This document shows, in pieces, positions 35,982-44,687 of a stretch of DNA of 64,000 nt. The stretch's first letter is position 1. Each line of letters begins with the position of its first letter. The position numbers and the translations under genes are program-made. The notes beneath the pieces are model-generated. The model was not told the origin of the DNA. It saw nothing but the letters and a program-made list of their open reading frames with translations, and searched no databases. This stretch comes from Paracoccus sp. (in: a-proteobacteria) (GTDB lineage: Bacteria > Pseudomonadota > Alphaproteobacteria > Rhodobacterales > Rhodobacteraceae). Location of the stretch: contig NZ_JAUNTN010000008.1 in the NCBI RefSeq assembly GCF_030538695.1, forward strand, positions 1 to 64,000. Reading direction: 5' to 3'.

Positions 35982-37304
35982 TTATTCGGCCGGATGGGCG
36001 TTGGGGCCGTAATGGGCGTTAAAGTCTTCCTCGATCGTCGCGGGCATGGGCGAGGGCTTCTCGACCAGACCAAGCAGCGGCAGGATCACAAGGAAATAGG
36101 CGAACCAATAGGCCGCACCGACCAGCGCGATATAGGGATAGATCCCCTCGGCCGGCATGGCACCTGCCCACATCAGCACGACGAAATCGACGCAGAGCAG
36201 CCAGAACCACCATTTGAATTGCGGACGATACTGGCCCGAACGGACGCGCGAGGTGTCCAGCCACGGCACCAGCGCCATGACGATGATCGCCGCGAACATC
36301 GCAATCACGCCAAAGAACTTGGCGTCCACGATGCCGAAGGTCACGAACTGGACCAGTTGCACCAGCCACACATCGCCGTCAAAGGCGCGCAGGATCGCGT
36401 AGAACGGCAGGAAATACCATTCCGGCACGATATGCGCAGGCGTCACCAGCGGGTTGGCCTCGACATAGTTGTCCGGGTGGCCAAGGAAGTTCGGCATAAA
36501 GCCGACAACCGCAAAGAAAAACACCAGAATCAGCGACAGCGCGAACAGGTCTTTCATCACGAAATAGGGCCAGAACGGCAGGGTGTCTTTCTCGGCCTCT
36601 TCTTTCGAGGTGCGGCGCACTTCGATACCCGTCGGGTTGTTGTTGCCAGTGTGGTGGAAGGCCCAGATATGGACCACGACCAGCGCGGCAATCACGAAGG
36701 GCAGCAGATAGTGCAGCGAGAAGAAGCGGTTCAGCGTGGCGTTATCCACGGCAGGCCCGCCAAGCAACCAGGTCTGGATCGATTCACCGACGAACGGGAT
36801 GGCACCGAACAGGCCGGTAATCACGGTCGCACCCCAGAAGGACATCTGGCCCCAGGGCAGCACATAGCCCATGAAAGCGGTCCCCATCATGCACAGGAAA
36901 ATGACGATCCCGATGATCCAGGTCACTTCGCGCGGGGCTTTATAGCTGCCGTAATACAGGCCGCGGAACATATGGATGTAAACCGCAAGGAAGAACAGCG
37001 ACGCGCCATTGGCGTGGATGTAACGCAGCATATAGCCGCCGTTCACGTTGCGCATGATATGTTCGACGCTGGCAAAGGCCAGATCGACATGCGGGGTATA
37101 GTGCATAGCCAGCACAATGCCGGTGGCGATTTGCAGCACAAGGCAGAAGGCCAGCACAATGCCCCAGATCCACCACCAGTTCAGGTTCTTCGGGGTGGGA
37201 ATCATCAGCGTGTCATAGACGAGGCCGACGATCGGCAGGCGGCGGTGCAGCCAGCGTTCAAAGCCGGTTTGCGGCTCATAATGGTCGTGTGGGATACCGG
37301 ACAT
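35982..37304 (-). CDS. petB: Cytochrome b of the bc1 complex
   Basis: A 440-residue, eight-helix quinol-oxidising subunit carrying hemes bL and bH. His ligand pairs lie in helices B and D ([14 protein letters not shown] and [20 protein letters not shown]); the Qo-site PEWY is in [20 protein letters not shown] precedes the ATG at 37304, which starts [19 protein letters not shown] like other alphaproteobacterial forms; a longer frame to 37478 overlaps petA out of frame. Confidence 0.96.
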   Translation of the reverse strand: MSGIPHDHYEPQTGFERWLHRRLPIVGLVYDTLMIPTPKNLNWWWIWGIVLAFCLVLQIATGIVLAMHYTPHVDLAFASVEHIMRNVNGGYMLRYIHANGASLFFLAVYIHMFRGLYYGSYKAPREVTWIIGIVIFLCMMGTAFMGYVLPWGQMSFWGATVITGLFGAIPFVGESIQTWLLGGPAVDNATLNRFFSLHYLLPFVIAALVVVHIWAFHHTGNNNPTGIEVRRTSKEEAEKDTLPFWPYFVMKDLFALSLILVFFFAVVGFMPNFLGHPDNYVEANPLVTPAHIVPEWYFLPFYAILRAFDGDVWLVQLVQFVTFGIVDAKFFGVIAMFAAIIVMALVPWLDTSRVRSGQYRPQFKWWFWLLCVDFVVLMWAGAMPAEGIYPYIALVGAAYWFAYFLVILPLLGLVEKPSPMPATIEEDFNAHYGPNAHPAE

Positions 37305-37314
37305 CTGGCGCTCC

Positions 37315-37875
37315 TTAACCAAGCTGGATGGTGGTGTCGTCGATAAACGCGGCGACAGGGACAGGCAGGTTGGTCGGCGCAGGGCCACGACGGATCCGGC
37401 CCGCGGTGTCATAGTGGCTGCCGTGGCAGGGGCAGAACCAGCCGCCGAAATCACCGGCACCATTGCCCAGCGGCACACAGCCGAGGTGGGTGCAGACGCC
37501 CATCATCACCAGCCATTCGCCCGCTTCGTCCAGCGTACGGTTTTCATCCAGCGCATCGGCGTCGGGCTTGTTGGCGTTTTCGGCACCTTTATCGACCAGC
37601 TGATCCAGTGGGACGGCGCGGCCTTCCTCGATCTCGGCTTCGGTCCGGCGGCGGATAAACACGGGCTTGCCGAGCCATTTTACGGTGATCTGAGTGCCAG
37701 GCTCAACGGCGCTGACATCGACCTGAATCGAGGCCAAAGCCTGCACATCGGCCGAGGGGTTCATCTGGTTGACAAGGGTCCAGCCGGCGGCGCCAGCGGC
37801 CACCGCACCAGCCCCCGCCGTGGCATAATAGAGGAAGTCCCTCCGGGTGCCTGCGTGTTCTTCTGCGTGGGACAC
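37315..37875 (-). CDS. petA: Rieske iron-sulfur subunit of the bc1 complex
   Basis: A 186-residue ubiquinol-cytochrome c reductase iron-sulfur subunit. A Tat-type N-terminus ([19 protein letters not shown]) forms the membrane anchor. The 2Fe-2S cluster is bound by CTHLGC and CPCHGSHYD, whose outer cysteines also form the usual disulfide. The start is a GTG at 37873-37875 with GGAG upstream. First gene of petABC. Confidence 0.96.
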   Translation of the reverse strand: MSHAEEHAGTRRDFLYYATAGAGAVAAGAAGWTLVNQMNPSADVQALASIQVDVSAVEPGTQITVKWLGKPVFIRRRTEAEIEEGRAVPLDQLVDKGAENANKPDADALDENRTLDEAGEWLVMMGVCTHLGCVPLGNGAGDFGGWFCPCHGSHYDTAGRIRRGPAPTNLPVPVAAFIDDTTIQLG

Positions 37876-39145
37876 GGGTTATACTCCAATTCGGGCCTTG
37901 GCAGGCCATTACGGCAGATCAGACCGCAAAAATGCAGCCCTTCGCATCTGCGCTTCTACCGATCAAAATCCCGTCAGTCCAGCGGCCAAGCGCATCAGCA
38001 ACAGGGGCAATAAGCCGCAGCGTGGCATTCTGGTCGCGGTTTGCGCTGACATCGGGCTTTGCTGGTCAGCCGGGGCTTGATTCTGGTTTCCCCTGCGGTT
38101 GGGCCGCCTGTCACAAGCTGGATATTGCGGCCGTTGCTGAACGCTTGATTTCGCAGCAACACCCGCCGCACATCCGGGCAGCGTGGATTTTTCTGGTGGA
38201 GCAGCATGATTTGGACAAGATCAGCGACAGTTTCCCCTTGGCCGCACTCGGTCGCAAGGGCGGTATTGGGAAGTGACCGGCGCCCTGCTGTGCCATCACG
38301 ACGCCTTGCTTGCCCCGGCGCTGTTTTGAGGTCGTGCAAGGGTGCCGGGCGGGCCGGTATCCACGGTGTTGCTGCGGCGCTATGCGCCATATGCCGCGAC
38401 GGGGGCGGCATTGGGCGGTATCCGCGCCGGGCCAGCGGCAACCGCAGTTTTGGTGGTTCTGATCCGCGGCTTTATGGTGCTTTGGCCTGAGGCAATTCTG
38501 GTGAGGTTGGATAAAAGCGCGGTGCAGGTGCCGCAATGATGGCCGTTGGGCTTTGTCGCGGCGGCGGGTCGGGTCGAACCTCGCGGTGGCGGGCGAAGGC
38601 CGGGGCTGTCCCGTGCGCTGCCGACTGTTACGGCGGTGGATGCGATGTTTGCCCGCGTTCACCGGATGGCTCACCAGATATTCGAGGCTCCGCCCAGCCT
38701 GACCCTGATGCATGGCCGGGCGGAGCTGTCGGGCGAACATCGCGTCGAGAGCTGCCAACATACCTCCGGCCGATAAGCCGGTCTGCGCCGAATGGCCGCG
38801 GCTGGCGCAGGGGCAGCCTGCCAGTGGGTGGTGGCAATGCGGTTGATGGTGCGATTGCTCCTGTCGAGGCCTTCGTACCGTGGGGGTCGATGCTGATCTG
38901 TTACATGTCCGCTTCATGCTGGCGGCCTGCCTGCGGGCAGGATGCTTCTGGTGACCCAGATGATACTGATAGCCAACCCGGCTGTTCCCGCCCCCGCAGG
39001 GATAAGCTGCCGTCGAAGGAGTTGGGGATACTACGGATAACGTGACCCCATATCCGCTAAAGTTCTCGTGGGGTATTGACGGCCACTCGTATCGGCGAAA
39101 AGCATCGTTGGGAGGCTGACGGGTCGGGTTGTTGACGGTTAAGTA
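37876..39145. other. Gene-poor stretch upstream of petA
   Basis: About 1.27 kb without a recognisable gene. Long frames on both strands (for example 38111-38917 minus and 38536-39045 plus) have odd compositions, no start signals and no family resemblance. It must contain the petABC promoter and, at the right end, the control region of the hydrolase operon. It may include decayed genes at the edge of the catabolic region. Confidence 0.5.
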
Positions 39146-39146
39146 T

Positions 39147-39161
39147 ATTCATGCTGTGAAT
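39147..39161. promoter_or_regulatory. LysR-type box upstream of the hydrolase operon
   Basis: ATTCATGCTGTGAAT is a perfect inverted repeat of ATTCA around five bases and contains the T-N11-A pattern of LysR-type regulators. Flanking AAG and CTT extend the dyad imperfectly. It lies about 120 bp before the hydrolase ATG. Related sites occur at 43646 and 44594. Confidence 0.55.
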
Positions 39162-39278
39162 ACCTTAAATCCCTATATTCCATTTCCACCCATACATCCT
39201 GCGGCCTAGCCTGCATCGGACAGGCGCTGCCTCTTTCACAAGGGGGCTGGCGTCGCGCTGCAAGCCAAGGGGGACGCG

Positions 39279-40439
39279 ATGTCGATGTTCAACTATTTCC
39301 CGAATTATGTGTGGAACCTGACGGTTTCCATCGCGCTCGCCTCGGGGGGCGAGATGGGCGAGATCATGGATATGTGCCAGCCGCTTCTGGAAAAGGCCAA
39401 GGCGGGCGAGGACACCGGCACGCAGGAATTCATGGCGGCATGGGTGCGCGTGGCCGACCGGCTGTCGGGCCTCGCGGATGAGGACGAGGCGGCGGGCCGG
39501 CTGTTCTCGGCCGGGGACAAGCTGAAGCGTGCCGCGCTTTACTATATTCTGGCCGAGCGGATGCAGGGTCACGGCGCCGAAGGCCGGGCCGCGACCTATG
39601 CCAAGGGGCTGGATGCATTTTCGCGGGGGACGCTGTTTGCGGGTGATTCCGTGGCGCGGGTGGAAATCCCCTATGGCGACAAGGTGATCCCGGCGCTTTA
39701 CACGCCTGCGCAGGGCGTCGATGAGCCCGGCCCTGCGGTGGTTTACCTGAACGGTCTCGATAGCTGCAAAGAGCTTCTCTACTGGTCCTTCCTGTCGCAT
39801 GAACTGGCCAAACGCGGGATTGCCACGCTATGCGTGGACCAGCCCGGCACCGGCGAAAGCCTGCGCCTGCAAGACCTGCATGCCCATTTCGACAGCGAGA
39901 AATGGGGGACGCCGGTTTACGAATATCTTGCCGCGCGCGACGATGTGGATGCTAAGCGCATCGGCGTCACCGGGATTTCGCTGGGCGGTTATTACGCGCC
40001 GCGCGTCTGCGCGAACGAGCCGCGCTTTGCCTCGGGCGCTGTCTGGGGTGCCAACCACAACTGGGCCGAGGTGCAGCAGAAACGCCTGAAGCGCGAGGGC
40101 GAGAACCCCGTTCCGCATTACTGGAACCATGTGATGTGGGTCTTTGGCGCGCGTGACATGGACGACTTCATGGCCAAGGCTGCGGGGATGAACCTGAACG
40201 GCCAGATGGAAAAGATCCGCGTGCCGTTTCTGGTCACCCACGGCGCGAATGACCGCCAGATTGGGCTGGATTATGCGCATCAGTCCTATGACCAGCTTGT
40301 GAACTCGCCCCGGCGCGAGCTGAAGATCTTTACCGAACGCGAAGGCGGTGTCGAACATGTGGGGGCCGACAACATGACCTTTGGCCGCAACTATATCGCG
40401 GACTGGTTTGCCGAAACGCTGGGAGGGCGGATCGCATGA
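39279..40439 (+). CDS. Alpha/beta hydrolase, 2,6-dihydroxypseudooxynicotine hydrolase-like
   Basis: A 386-residue alpha/beta hydrolase with a helical N-terminal cap. The nucleophile elbow is GISLGG with Ser234; Asp325 (GANDRQIG) and His360 (GVEHVG) complete the triad. Size and layout recall the 2,6-dihydroxypseudooxynicotine hydrolase group, which cleaves a C-C bond next to a keto group, and the FrsA-like esterases. AAGGGGG precedes the ATG. First gene of a three-gene unit with an FAH enzyme and a cyclase, so a C-C hydrolytic step on a ring-cleavage product is inferred. Confidence 0.75.
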   Translation: MSMFNYFPNYVWNLTVSIALASGGEMGEIMDMCQPLLEKAKAGEDTGTQEFMAAWVRVADRLSGLADEDEAAGRLFSAGDKLKRAALYYILAERMQGHGAEGRAATYAKGLDAFSRGTLFAGDSVARVEIPYGDKVIPALYTPAQGVDEPGPAVVYLNGLDSCKELLYWSFLSHELAKRGIATLCVDQPGTGESLRLQDLHAHFDSEKWGTPVYEYLAARDDVDAKRIGVTGISLGGYYAPRVCANEPRFASGAVWGANHNWAEVQQKRLKREGENPVPHYWNHVMWVFGARDMDDFMAKAAGMNLNGQMEKIRVPFLVTHGANDRQIGLDYAHQSYDQLVNSPRRELKIFTEREGGVEHVGADNMTFGRNYIADWFAETLGGRIA

Positions 40440-41407
40440 AACTGGCAACATTGCCCGACGGCAGCCGCGACGGGCGGCTGTATCTGGTCAGCCGTGACCT
40501 GAGCCGCTGCACGCCCGCCAAGGTGGCCACGATGCAGGCCCTGCTTGAGGACTGGGACGCGCTGGCCCCCGGTCTGGTGGCGGATTACGACGCGCTGAAT
40601 GCGGGCGGCGGTGTGCCGTTCGATCCGGCCCGCGCGCTGGCTCCGCTGCCGCGGGCGTGGCAGTGGCTGGACGGTTCCGCCTATGACAGCCACGGCGCGC
40701 TGATGGATCAGGTGTTCAAGATGGACCCGATCCCGCGCAACGCGCCGCTGATGTATCAGGGCATGTCAGATCGTTTCATCCCGCCTTGTGCCGATGTGGC
40801 CCTGCCGTCCGAAGCCGACGGCATTGATTTCGAGGGCGAATTTGGCGTCATCTGCGATGCGGTCCCGATGGGGGTGGATGCCGCGCAGGCCGCGCGCCAC
40901 ATCCGGCTGATCGTCCAGATCAACGACTGGTCGCTGCGGGTGATTGCGCCGGTCGAGATGAAGACCGGCTTTGGCTGGGTGCGCGCCAAGCCTGCCTGTT
41001 CCATGGCCCCGGTCGCCGTGACGCCGGACGAGCTGGGCGATGCGTGGCGCGATCATCGTGTGGATCTGCCGCTGGTCGTGGACTGGAAAGGCAACCGCTT
41101 TGGCGCGGCCGAGGGCTATCCGATGGGCTACGGCTTTGACGAACTGGTGGCCCATTCCGCCTATAGCCGCGATTTGGTGCCGGGGACGGTGATCGGTTCG
41201 GGGACGGTTTCCAACCCCGAATATCGCACCGTCGGGTCAAGCTGCATCGCGGAACGGCGCGGGATCGAGATCCTCGACACCGGCGCAGCGCAGACGGGTT
41301 ACATGAAATTCGGGGATCGCGTGCGGATGGAATGCCGTCTGCGCGACGGCTCGGCCTTGTTCGGGGCGATTGACCAGCAGGTTATCAAGGGGGGAAAGAA
41401 TGGCTGA
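40436..41407 (+). CDS. Fumarylacetoacetate hydrolase (FAH) family enzyme
   Basis: A 323-residue FAH-fold enzyme. The C-terminal catalytic domain has metal ligands Glu133 and Glu135 (DFEGEFGVICD) and the substrate loop around QINDWSLR. Family members hydrolyse or hydrate beta-diketo acids at the end of aromatic pathways. It overlaps the hydrolase by four bases and the cyclase by eight. It is longer than and distinct from the fumarylpyruvate hydrolase at 51580. Confidence 0.85.
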   Translation: MKLATLPDGSRDGRLYLVSRDLSRCTPAKVATMQALLEDWDALAPGLVADYDALNAGGGVPFDPARALAPLPRAWQWLDGSAYDSHGALMDQVFKMDPIPRNAPLMYQGMSDRFIPPCADVALPSEADGIDFEGEFGVICDAVPMGVDAAQAARHIRLIVQINDWSLRVIAPVEMKTGFGWVRAKPACSMAPVAVTPDELGDAWRDHRVDLPLVVDWKGNRFGAAEGYPMGYGFDELVAHSAYSRDLVPGTVIGSGTVSNPEYRTVGSSCIAERRGIEILDTGAAQTGYMKFGDRVRMECRLRDGSALFGAIDQQVIKGGKNG

Positions 41408-42167
41408 ACTTATCGACCTGTCGGTGACACTGACCGACCGCTATGCATCCGACCCGCCGGGCCTTGGCCCGCAGATCACCCGCAAGGGCCATGACGAAGG
41501 CGCCGCCGAATTTGCGCAGATGTTCGGCATTCCGGTCGAAAAGCAGCGCGACGGCAAGGGTGCTGCGGTCGAACGGCTGTCCGTCACGACGCATAACGGC
41601 ACCCATATGGATGCGCCCTGGCACTATCACCCGACCATGAACGGCGGCGAGCCAGCGCTGACCATCGACCAGATCCCGCTGGAATGGTGCATGGGACCGG
41701 GGGTCAGGCTGGATTTTCGCCACCTGCCGGACGGCCATGTGGTCAGCGCAGCCGAGGTTCAGGCCGAACTGGACCGCATCGGCCACGAGTTGCAACCGGG
41801 CGACATCGTGCTGGTGAACACCCGCGCGGGCGAACGTTATGGCCATGACGACTATGTGAGCGCCGGCTGCGGCATCGGGCGCGAGGCGACGTTGTGGCTG
41901 ACCTCGCGCGGGATGCGCGTCTGCGGGACGGATGCGTGGAGCTGGGATGCGCCGCTGGCCGGTCAGGTCAAGGCCGCCAGGGAAACCGGCGACTGGGGCC
42001 TGTTCTGGGAAGGCCACAAGGCCGGGGCGGATTCGATCTATTGCCACATGGAAAAGCTGGCGAATCTGGACAAGCTGCCCGGCACCGGCTTTCAGGTGAT
42101 CTGTTTTCCGATCAAGGTCGAGAAAGGCTCGGCCGGGTGGTGCCGTCCGGTCGCGGTGCTGGGGTAA
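41400..42167 (+). CDS. Cyclase-family metal hydrolase (isatin hydrolase/kynurenine formamidase-like)
   Basis: A 255-residue enzyme of the cyclase family. The signature HNGTHMDAPWHY gives His65, His69 and Asp71 as Mn/Zn ligands and His75 nearby. Characterised members open amide or lactam rings: kynurenine formamidase, and isatin hydrolase from marine Rhodobacterales relatives. The start at 41400 is set by AAGGGGGG within the previous gene. Its place with a C-C hydrolase and FAH enzyme suggests opening of a lactam or lactone intermediate. Confidence 0.75.
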   Translation: MAELIDLSVTLTDRYASDPPGLGPQITRKGHDEGAAEFAQMFGIPVEKQRDGKGAAVERLSVTTHNGTHMDAPWHYHPTMNGGEPALTIDQIPLEWCMGPGVRLDFRHLPDGHVVSAAEVQAELDRIGHELQPGDIVLVNTRAGERYGHDDYVSAGCGIGREATLWLTSRGMRVCGTDAWSWDAPLAGQVKAARETGDWGLFWEGHKAGADSIYCHMEKLANLDKLPGTGFQVICFPIKVEKGSAGWCRPVAVLG

Positions 42168-42173
42168 GGAAAA

Positions 42174-42195
42174 GGGGGCGTGGCAGCACGCCCCC
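42174..42195 (+). terminator. Terminator after the cyclase gene
   Basis: GGGGGCGTG (42174-42182) pairs with CACGCCCCC (42187-42195) around GCAG, seven bases past the stop. Confidence 0.65.
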
Positions 42196-42271
42196 TGATG
42201 TTGGGATAATGCCGGCCTGTTCGGTTGCGGCATGTGCTGGCCTCTTTCGCCGGCCACGGGCGGGGAATGCG

Positions 42272-42646
42272 CTATGCCCGTGCCAGCCGTGCCGGGATCA
42301 GCACCTGATCGCCCTGCACCGTAACTGGCACCCGCGTCAGCCGCCGCCCCAGACAGGGGCCAAGCACACATTCGCCGCTGTCCAGATCGAACAGCGCACC
42401 ATGGGCGTGGCAGGCGAAATGCGTGCCATCGCCGTTCAGATAGGCGTCCTTGCGCCATGCCATCGGGGTGCCGCCCGCGTAATGGGGGCAGGAATCCCAA
42501 TAGGCGACCACCCCCGCGTCACGCCGCATCACGATCACCTGTCGCCGCACGTCCGAGGCGGGCAGAAAGCCGCGCGCCTGCCCTTCGGGCAGGTCGGAGA
42601 GCAGGCACAGGGGGATCAGATCGTCGTCCATCGGATTGAAACCCAT
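42272..42646 (-). CDS. Rieske-type 2Fe-2S ferredoxin
   Basis: A 124-residue single-domain Rieske protein. Cluster ligands are Cys53-His55 (SCPHYAGG) and Cys79-His82 (FACHAHGALFD). The spacing is longer than in most dioxygenase ferredoxins, as in the group related to nitrite-reductase small subunits. It could deliver electrons to an oxygenase of this locus, but no Rieske oxygenase alpha subunit is present in the window. No good ribosome site is visible; the start may be either of two ATGs (residue 1 or 6). Confidence 0.75.
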   Translation of the reverse strand: MGFNPMDDDLIPLCLLSDLPEGQARGFLPASDVRRQVIVMRRDAGVVAYWDSCPHYAGGTPMAWRKDAYLNGDGTHFACHAHGALFDLDSGECVLGPCLGRRLTRVPVTVQGDQVLIPARLARA

Positions 42647-42652
42647 CGGATC

Positions 42653-42673
42653 GGGGCCGCAAGGCGCGGCCCC
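42653..42673 (-). terminator. GC hairpin between outer-membrane protein and ferredoxin genes
   Basis: GGGGCCGC (42653-42660) pairs with GCGGCCCC (42666-42673) around AAGGC, in the 34 bp between two minus-strand genes. It probably reduces read-through into the ferredoxin gene. Confidence 0.5.
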
Positions 42674-42680
42674 CGCCTTT

Positions 42681-43580
42681 TCAGAACTTGGTCGAGAAAC
42701 TGATCTGCACCGTTTCCCCCTTGTTGCGGTTTTCAGCCTTGATGTCCTTCATGTAAGAAATCCCAAGCTGCTTGTGACCGGGGAAAGTATAGGTGATCGA
42801 CGGTCCCAGCCCGATCCCCATAGAGCGATGCCCGTCCGCCGCCGCGCCCGCGCCCTTATCGTCGCTGACCTGCTGCTGGTAATAGCCGGCCGCGCCAATC
42901 CGCCATGGCCCGAAATGCCGCCCCACGGCGAAATCGAACACGATCTGGTCGCCGGTGGTGTAATCGGTATCGTCATTCTTGCCGTTGTGAATATAGCGGC
43001 CCATGACGCCGACTTCCCATTTCGGGTTACGGAAATCCAGATAATGATAACCGACCGTTGGCTGCACCGACCAGTAATTCAGCCCCGGATTGGCGATACG
43101 GCCCGCGCGGTAGCTGCCGGTCGGCAGGCCGATATCAAGCCCGGTCACATAGGTGTGCGGCCCCTGATGCCACGCCAGCCCGGCGGAAACTGTCGTATCG
43201 GCCAGCCCCTTGTTGCTGCCGGAATAGGGTCCGGCCTGCAAATCCAGATCCAGCATGATCGGGAAAACCGCCTGCCAGAACAGCCGCCCGCCGCCGATAT
43301 GATGATCGGTCACGCCAAGCAGGCGGATGGTCTCGACCTTGACATCGGCGCTGAACCGGAACGGCAACGCGTTTCCGTCGCTACCGGTCATTTCGTCGGA
43401 ATTGGCGATGCTGGTCTGTGACAGGATGTAAAGCCCCGGCACCGGCGGAATCGCCCCGGCATAGAACTGGGCCGAGCCGGGCGCGTATTGAATCATGCCA
43501 TTTTCTGCCGCATCCGCCGCCATCGGCAAAGCAATGCCTAGGGCCGCAACAGCGCAGCCCGCATACAGTTGTTTTTTCAT
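42681..43580 (-). CDS. Outer-membrane protein of the phenol MetA-pathway family
   Basis: A 299-residue predicted beta-barrel with a Sec signal (MKKQLYAGCAVAALGIALPMAADA, 1-24) and an aromatic C-terminal residue (Phe). The pattern of alternating strands and blocks such as WSVQPTVGYHYLDFRNPKWE matches the 'putative MetA-pathway of phenol degradation' family, thought to let hydrophobic aromatics cross the outer membrane. GGGGAGG precedes the ATG. A LysR-type site lies upstream at 43646. Confidence 0.82.
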   Translation of the reverse strand: MKKQLYAGCAVAALGIALPMAADAAENGMIQYAPGSAQFYAGAIPPVPGLYILSQTSIANSDEMTGSDGNALPFRFSADVKVETIRLLGVTDHHIGGGRLFWQAVFPIMLDLDLQAGPYSGSNKGLADTTVSAGLAWHQGPHTYVTGLDIGLPTGSYRAGRIANPGLNYWSVQPTVGYHYLDFRNPKWEVGVMGRYIHNGKNDDTDYTTGDQIVFDFAVGRHFGPWRIGAAGYYQQQVSDDKGAGAAADGHRSMGIGLGPSITYTFPGHKQLGISYMKDIKAENRNKGETVQISFSTKF

Positions 43581-43645
43581 GGTTTCCTCCCCTCGAAACG
43601 GGGCAGAGACCCCCCGTTTCAGGAAAGCCTAATAACCGCAGGTGT

Positions 43646-43660
43646 ATTCACAAAATTGAA
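43646..43660. promoter_or_regulatory. Possible LysR-type box upstream of the outer-membrane gene
   Basis: ATTCACAAAATTGAA has TTCA and TGAA half-sites and a T-N11-A core, resembling the sites at 39147 and 44594 with one extra spacer base. It lies between the outer-membrane protein gene and the end of the LysR gene. Confidence 0.35.
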
Positions 43661-43674
43661 ACGGGTGATTGCAG

Positions 43675-44583
43675 CTATTCGCCATATTGTTGCGCCGCAG
43701 CGATGATCTGATCCCGCAGCCAGCCGATCGCCGGGTCGGCGGAACGATAGCTGTGCCATTGTGCGCATTGCCGCATCGGCTTCAAGTCAAAGGGCAGCTC
43801 CAGCATCTTCAGCGGCAGATAGCGCACCACCCGTTCCGCCATGCGGCGATGCAGAATGGCCAGCCGCTCGGTTCCGATGACCAATAAAGGCAGCGCGGCA
43901 AAGCTGAAGCTGGTCACATCCACATGCCGGGTCAGACCCAATTCCTGAATGGCGATGCTTTCAAAGGACGGCAGGTTGATGGCGGGTTTCATCACTGCAT
44001 GGCGTTCGGCCTGAAAACCGGCGCAGTCCAGATGCGCCCCGATACGCGGGTGATCCTGTGCAGCTACGGCGACGAAGGTTTCCTCATAGAGAATCTCGAT
44101 CGGGTGGTCCTCGGATGAGTAATCTTCGGGAATAATCAACAAGTCGGCCTCGCCCCGTTCCAGCGCGCGGGACGCCTGATCGGTCTGCGGCAGGAACTCG
44201 AACCCGACGGACAGGTTTTGCGCCTCGACCCGGCGCAGAAAATCGGGAACCAGCGTGGTCAGCGTATAATCCGACACCAGGATATGAAACACCCGGTCCG
44301 ATATGCGCGGGTCGAAATCCGGCGCGGCGGTGATCGAGGATTCGATGCGCACCAGAATATCACGCACCGGCCCGGCCAGCATCTCGGCCCGCGGGGTCGG
44401 TTCCAGCCGGCGGCCCACCTGCACCAACAGATCATCACCGAAATACTGCCGCAGCCGGGCCAGCGCGTTGCTCATCGCGGATTGGGTGATGCCGATACGC
44501 TCGGCTGCGCGGCTGACATTGCGTTCCGTTAACAGCAAGTCCAGCGCCGCCAGCAGGTTCAGGTCAAGGTTCTTGAAACGCAT
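43675..44583 (-). CDS. LysR-family regulator, NahR/NodD-like
   Basis: A 302-residue LysR-type activator. The N-terminus MRFKNLDLNLLAALDLLLTE and helix-turn-helix SRAAERIGITQSAMSNALAR belong to the NahR/NodD subfamily, which respond to aromatic compounds such as salicylate or flavonoids. The effector domain fills residues about 90-300. It is divergent from the flavoprotein hydroxylase at 44688, with a dyad at 44594 between them, and is placed centrally in the catabolic locus, so it is the probable activator of it. Confidence 0.9.
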   Translation of the reverse strand: MRFKNLDLNLLAALDLLLTERNVSRAAERIGITQSAMSNALARLRQYFGDDLLVQVGRRLEPTPRAEMLAGPVRDILVRIESSITAAPDFDPRISDRVFHILVSDYTLTTLVPDFLRRVEAQNLSVGFEFLPQTDQASRALERGEADLLIIPEDYSSEDHPIEILYEETFVAVAAQDHPRIGAHLDCAGFQAERHAVMKPAINLPSFESIAIQELGLTRHVDVTSFSFAALPLLVIGTERLAILHRRMAERVVRYLPLKMLELPFDLKPMRQCAQWHSYRSADPAIGWLRDQIIAAAQQYGE

Positions 44584-44593
44584 CGGAGCCTCA

Positions 44594-44608
44594 ATTCATG
44601 GGATCAAT
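44594..44608. promoter_or_regulatory. LysR-type box between regulator and hydroxylase
   Basis: ATTCATGGGATCAAT is an inverted repeat with one mismatch and a T-N11-A core. Its left half, ATTCATG, is identical to the site at 39147. The position in the divergent intergenic space is typical for LysR autoregulation and activation. Confidence 0.5.
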
Positions 44609-44687
44609 AGAAGGGATCATAGCAATCTGTTTATATGATGAACAATCCCGCACTAGCCTTCTTGAAACGCAGAGGAGGGAGAGAAGC

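Noticed and set aside
38111..38917. A 268-codon minus-strand open frame upstream of petA
   Set aside because: Composition is rich in Arg, His, Gln and Cys with no domain pattern, no start signal, and stops abound in other frames; typical of a chance frame in GC-rich DNA.
38536..39045. A 169-codon plus-strand open frame
   Set aside because: Gly/Arg/Cys-rich without recognisable folds or ribosome site; overlaps the opposite chance frame.
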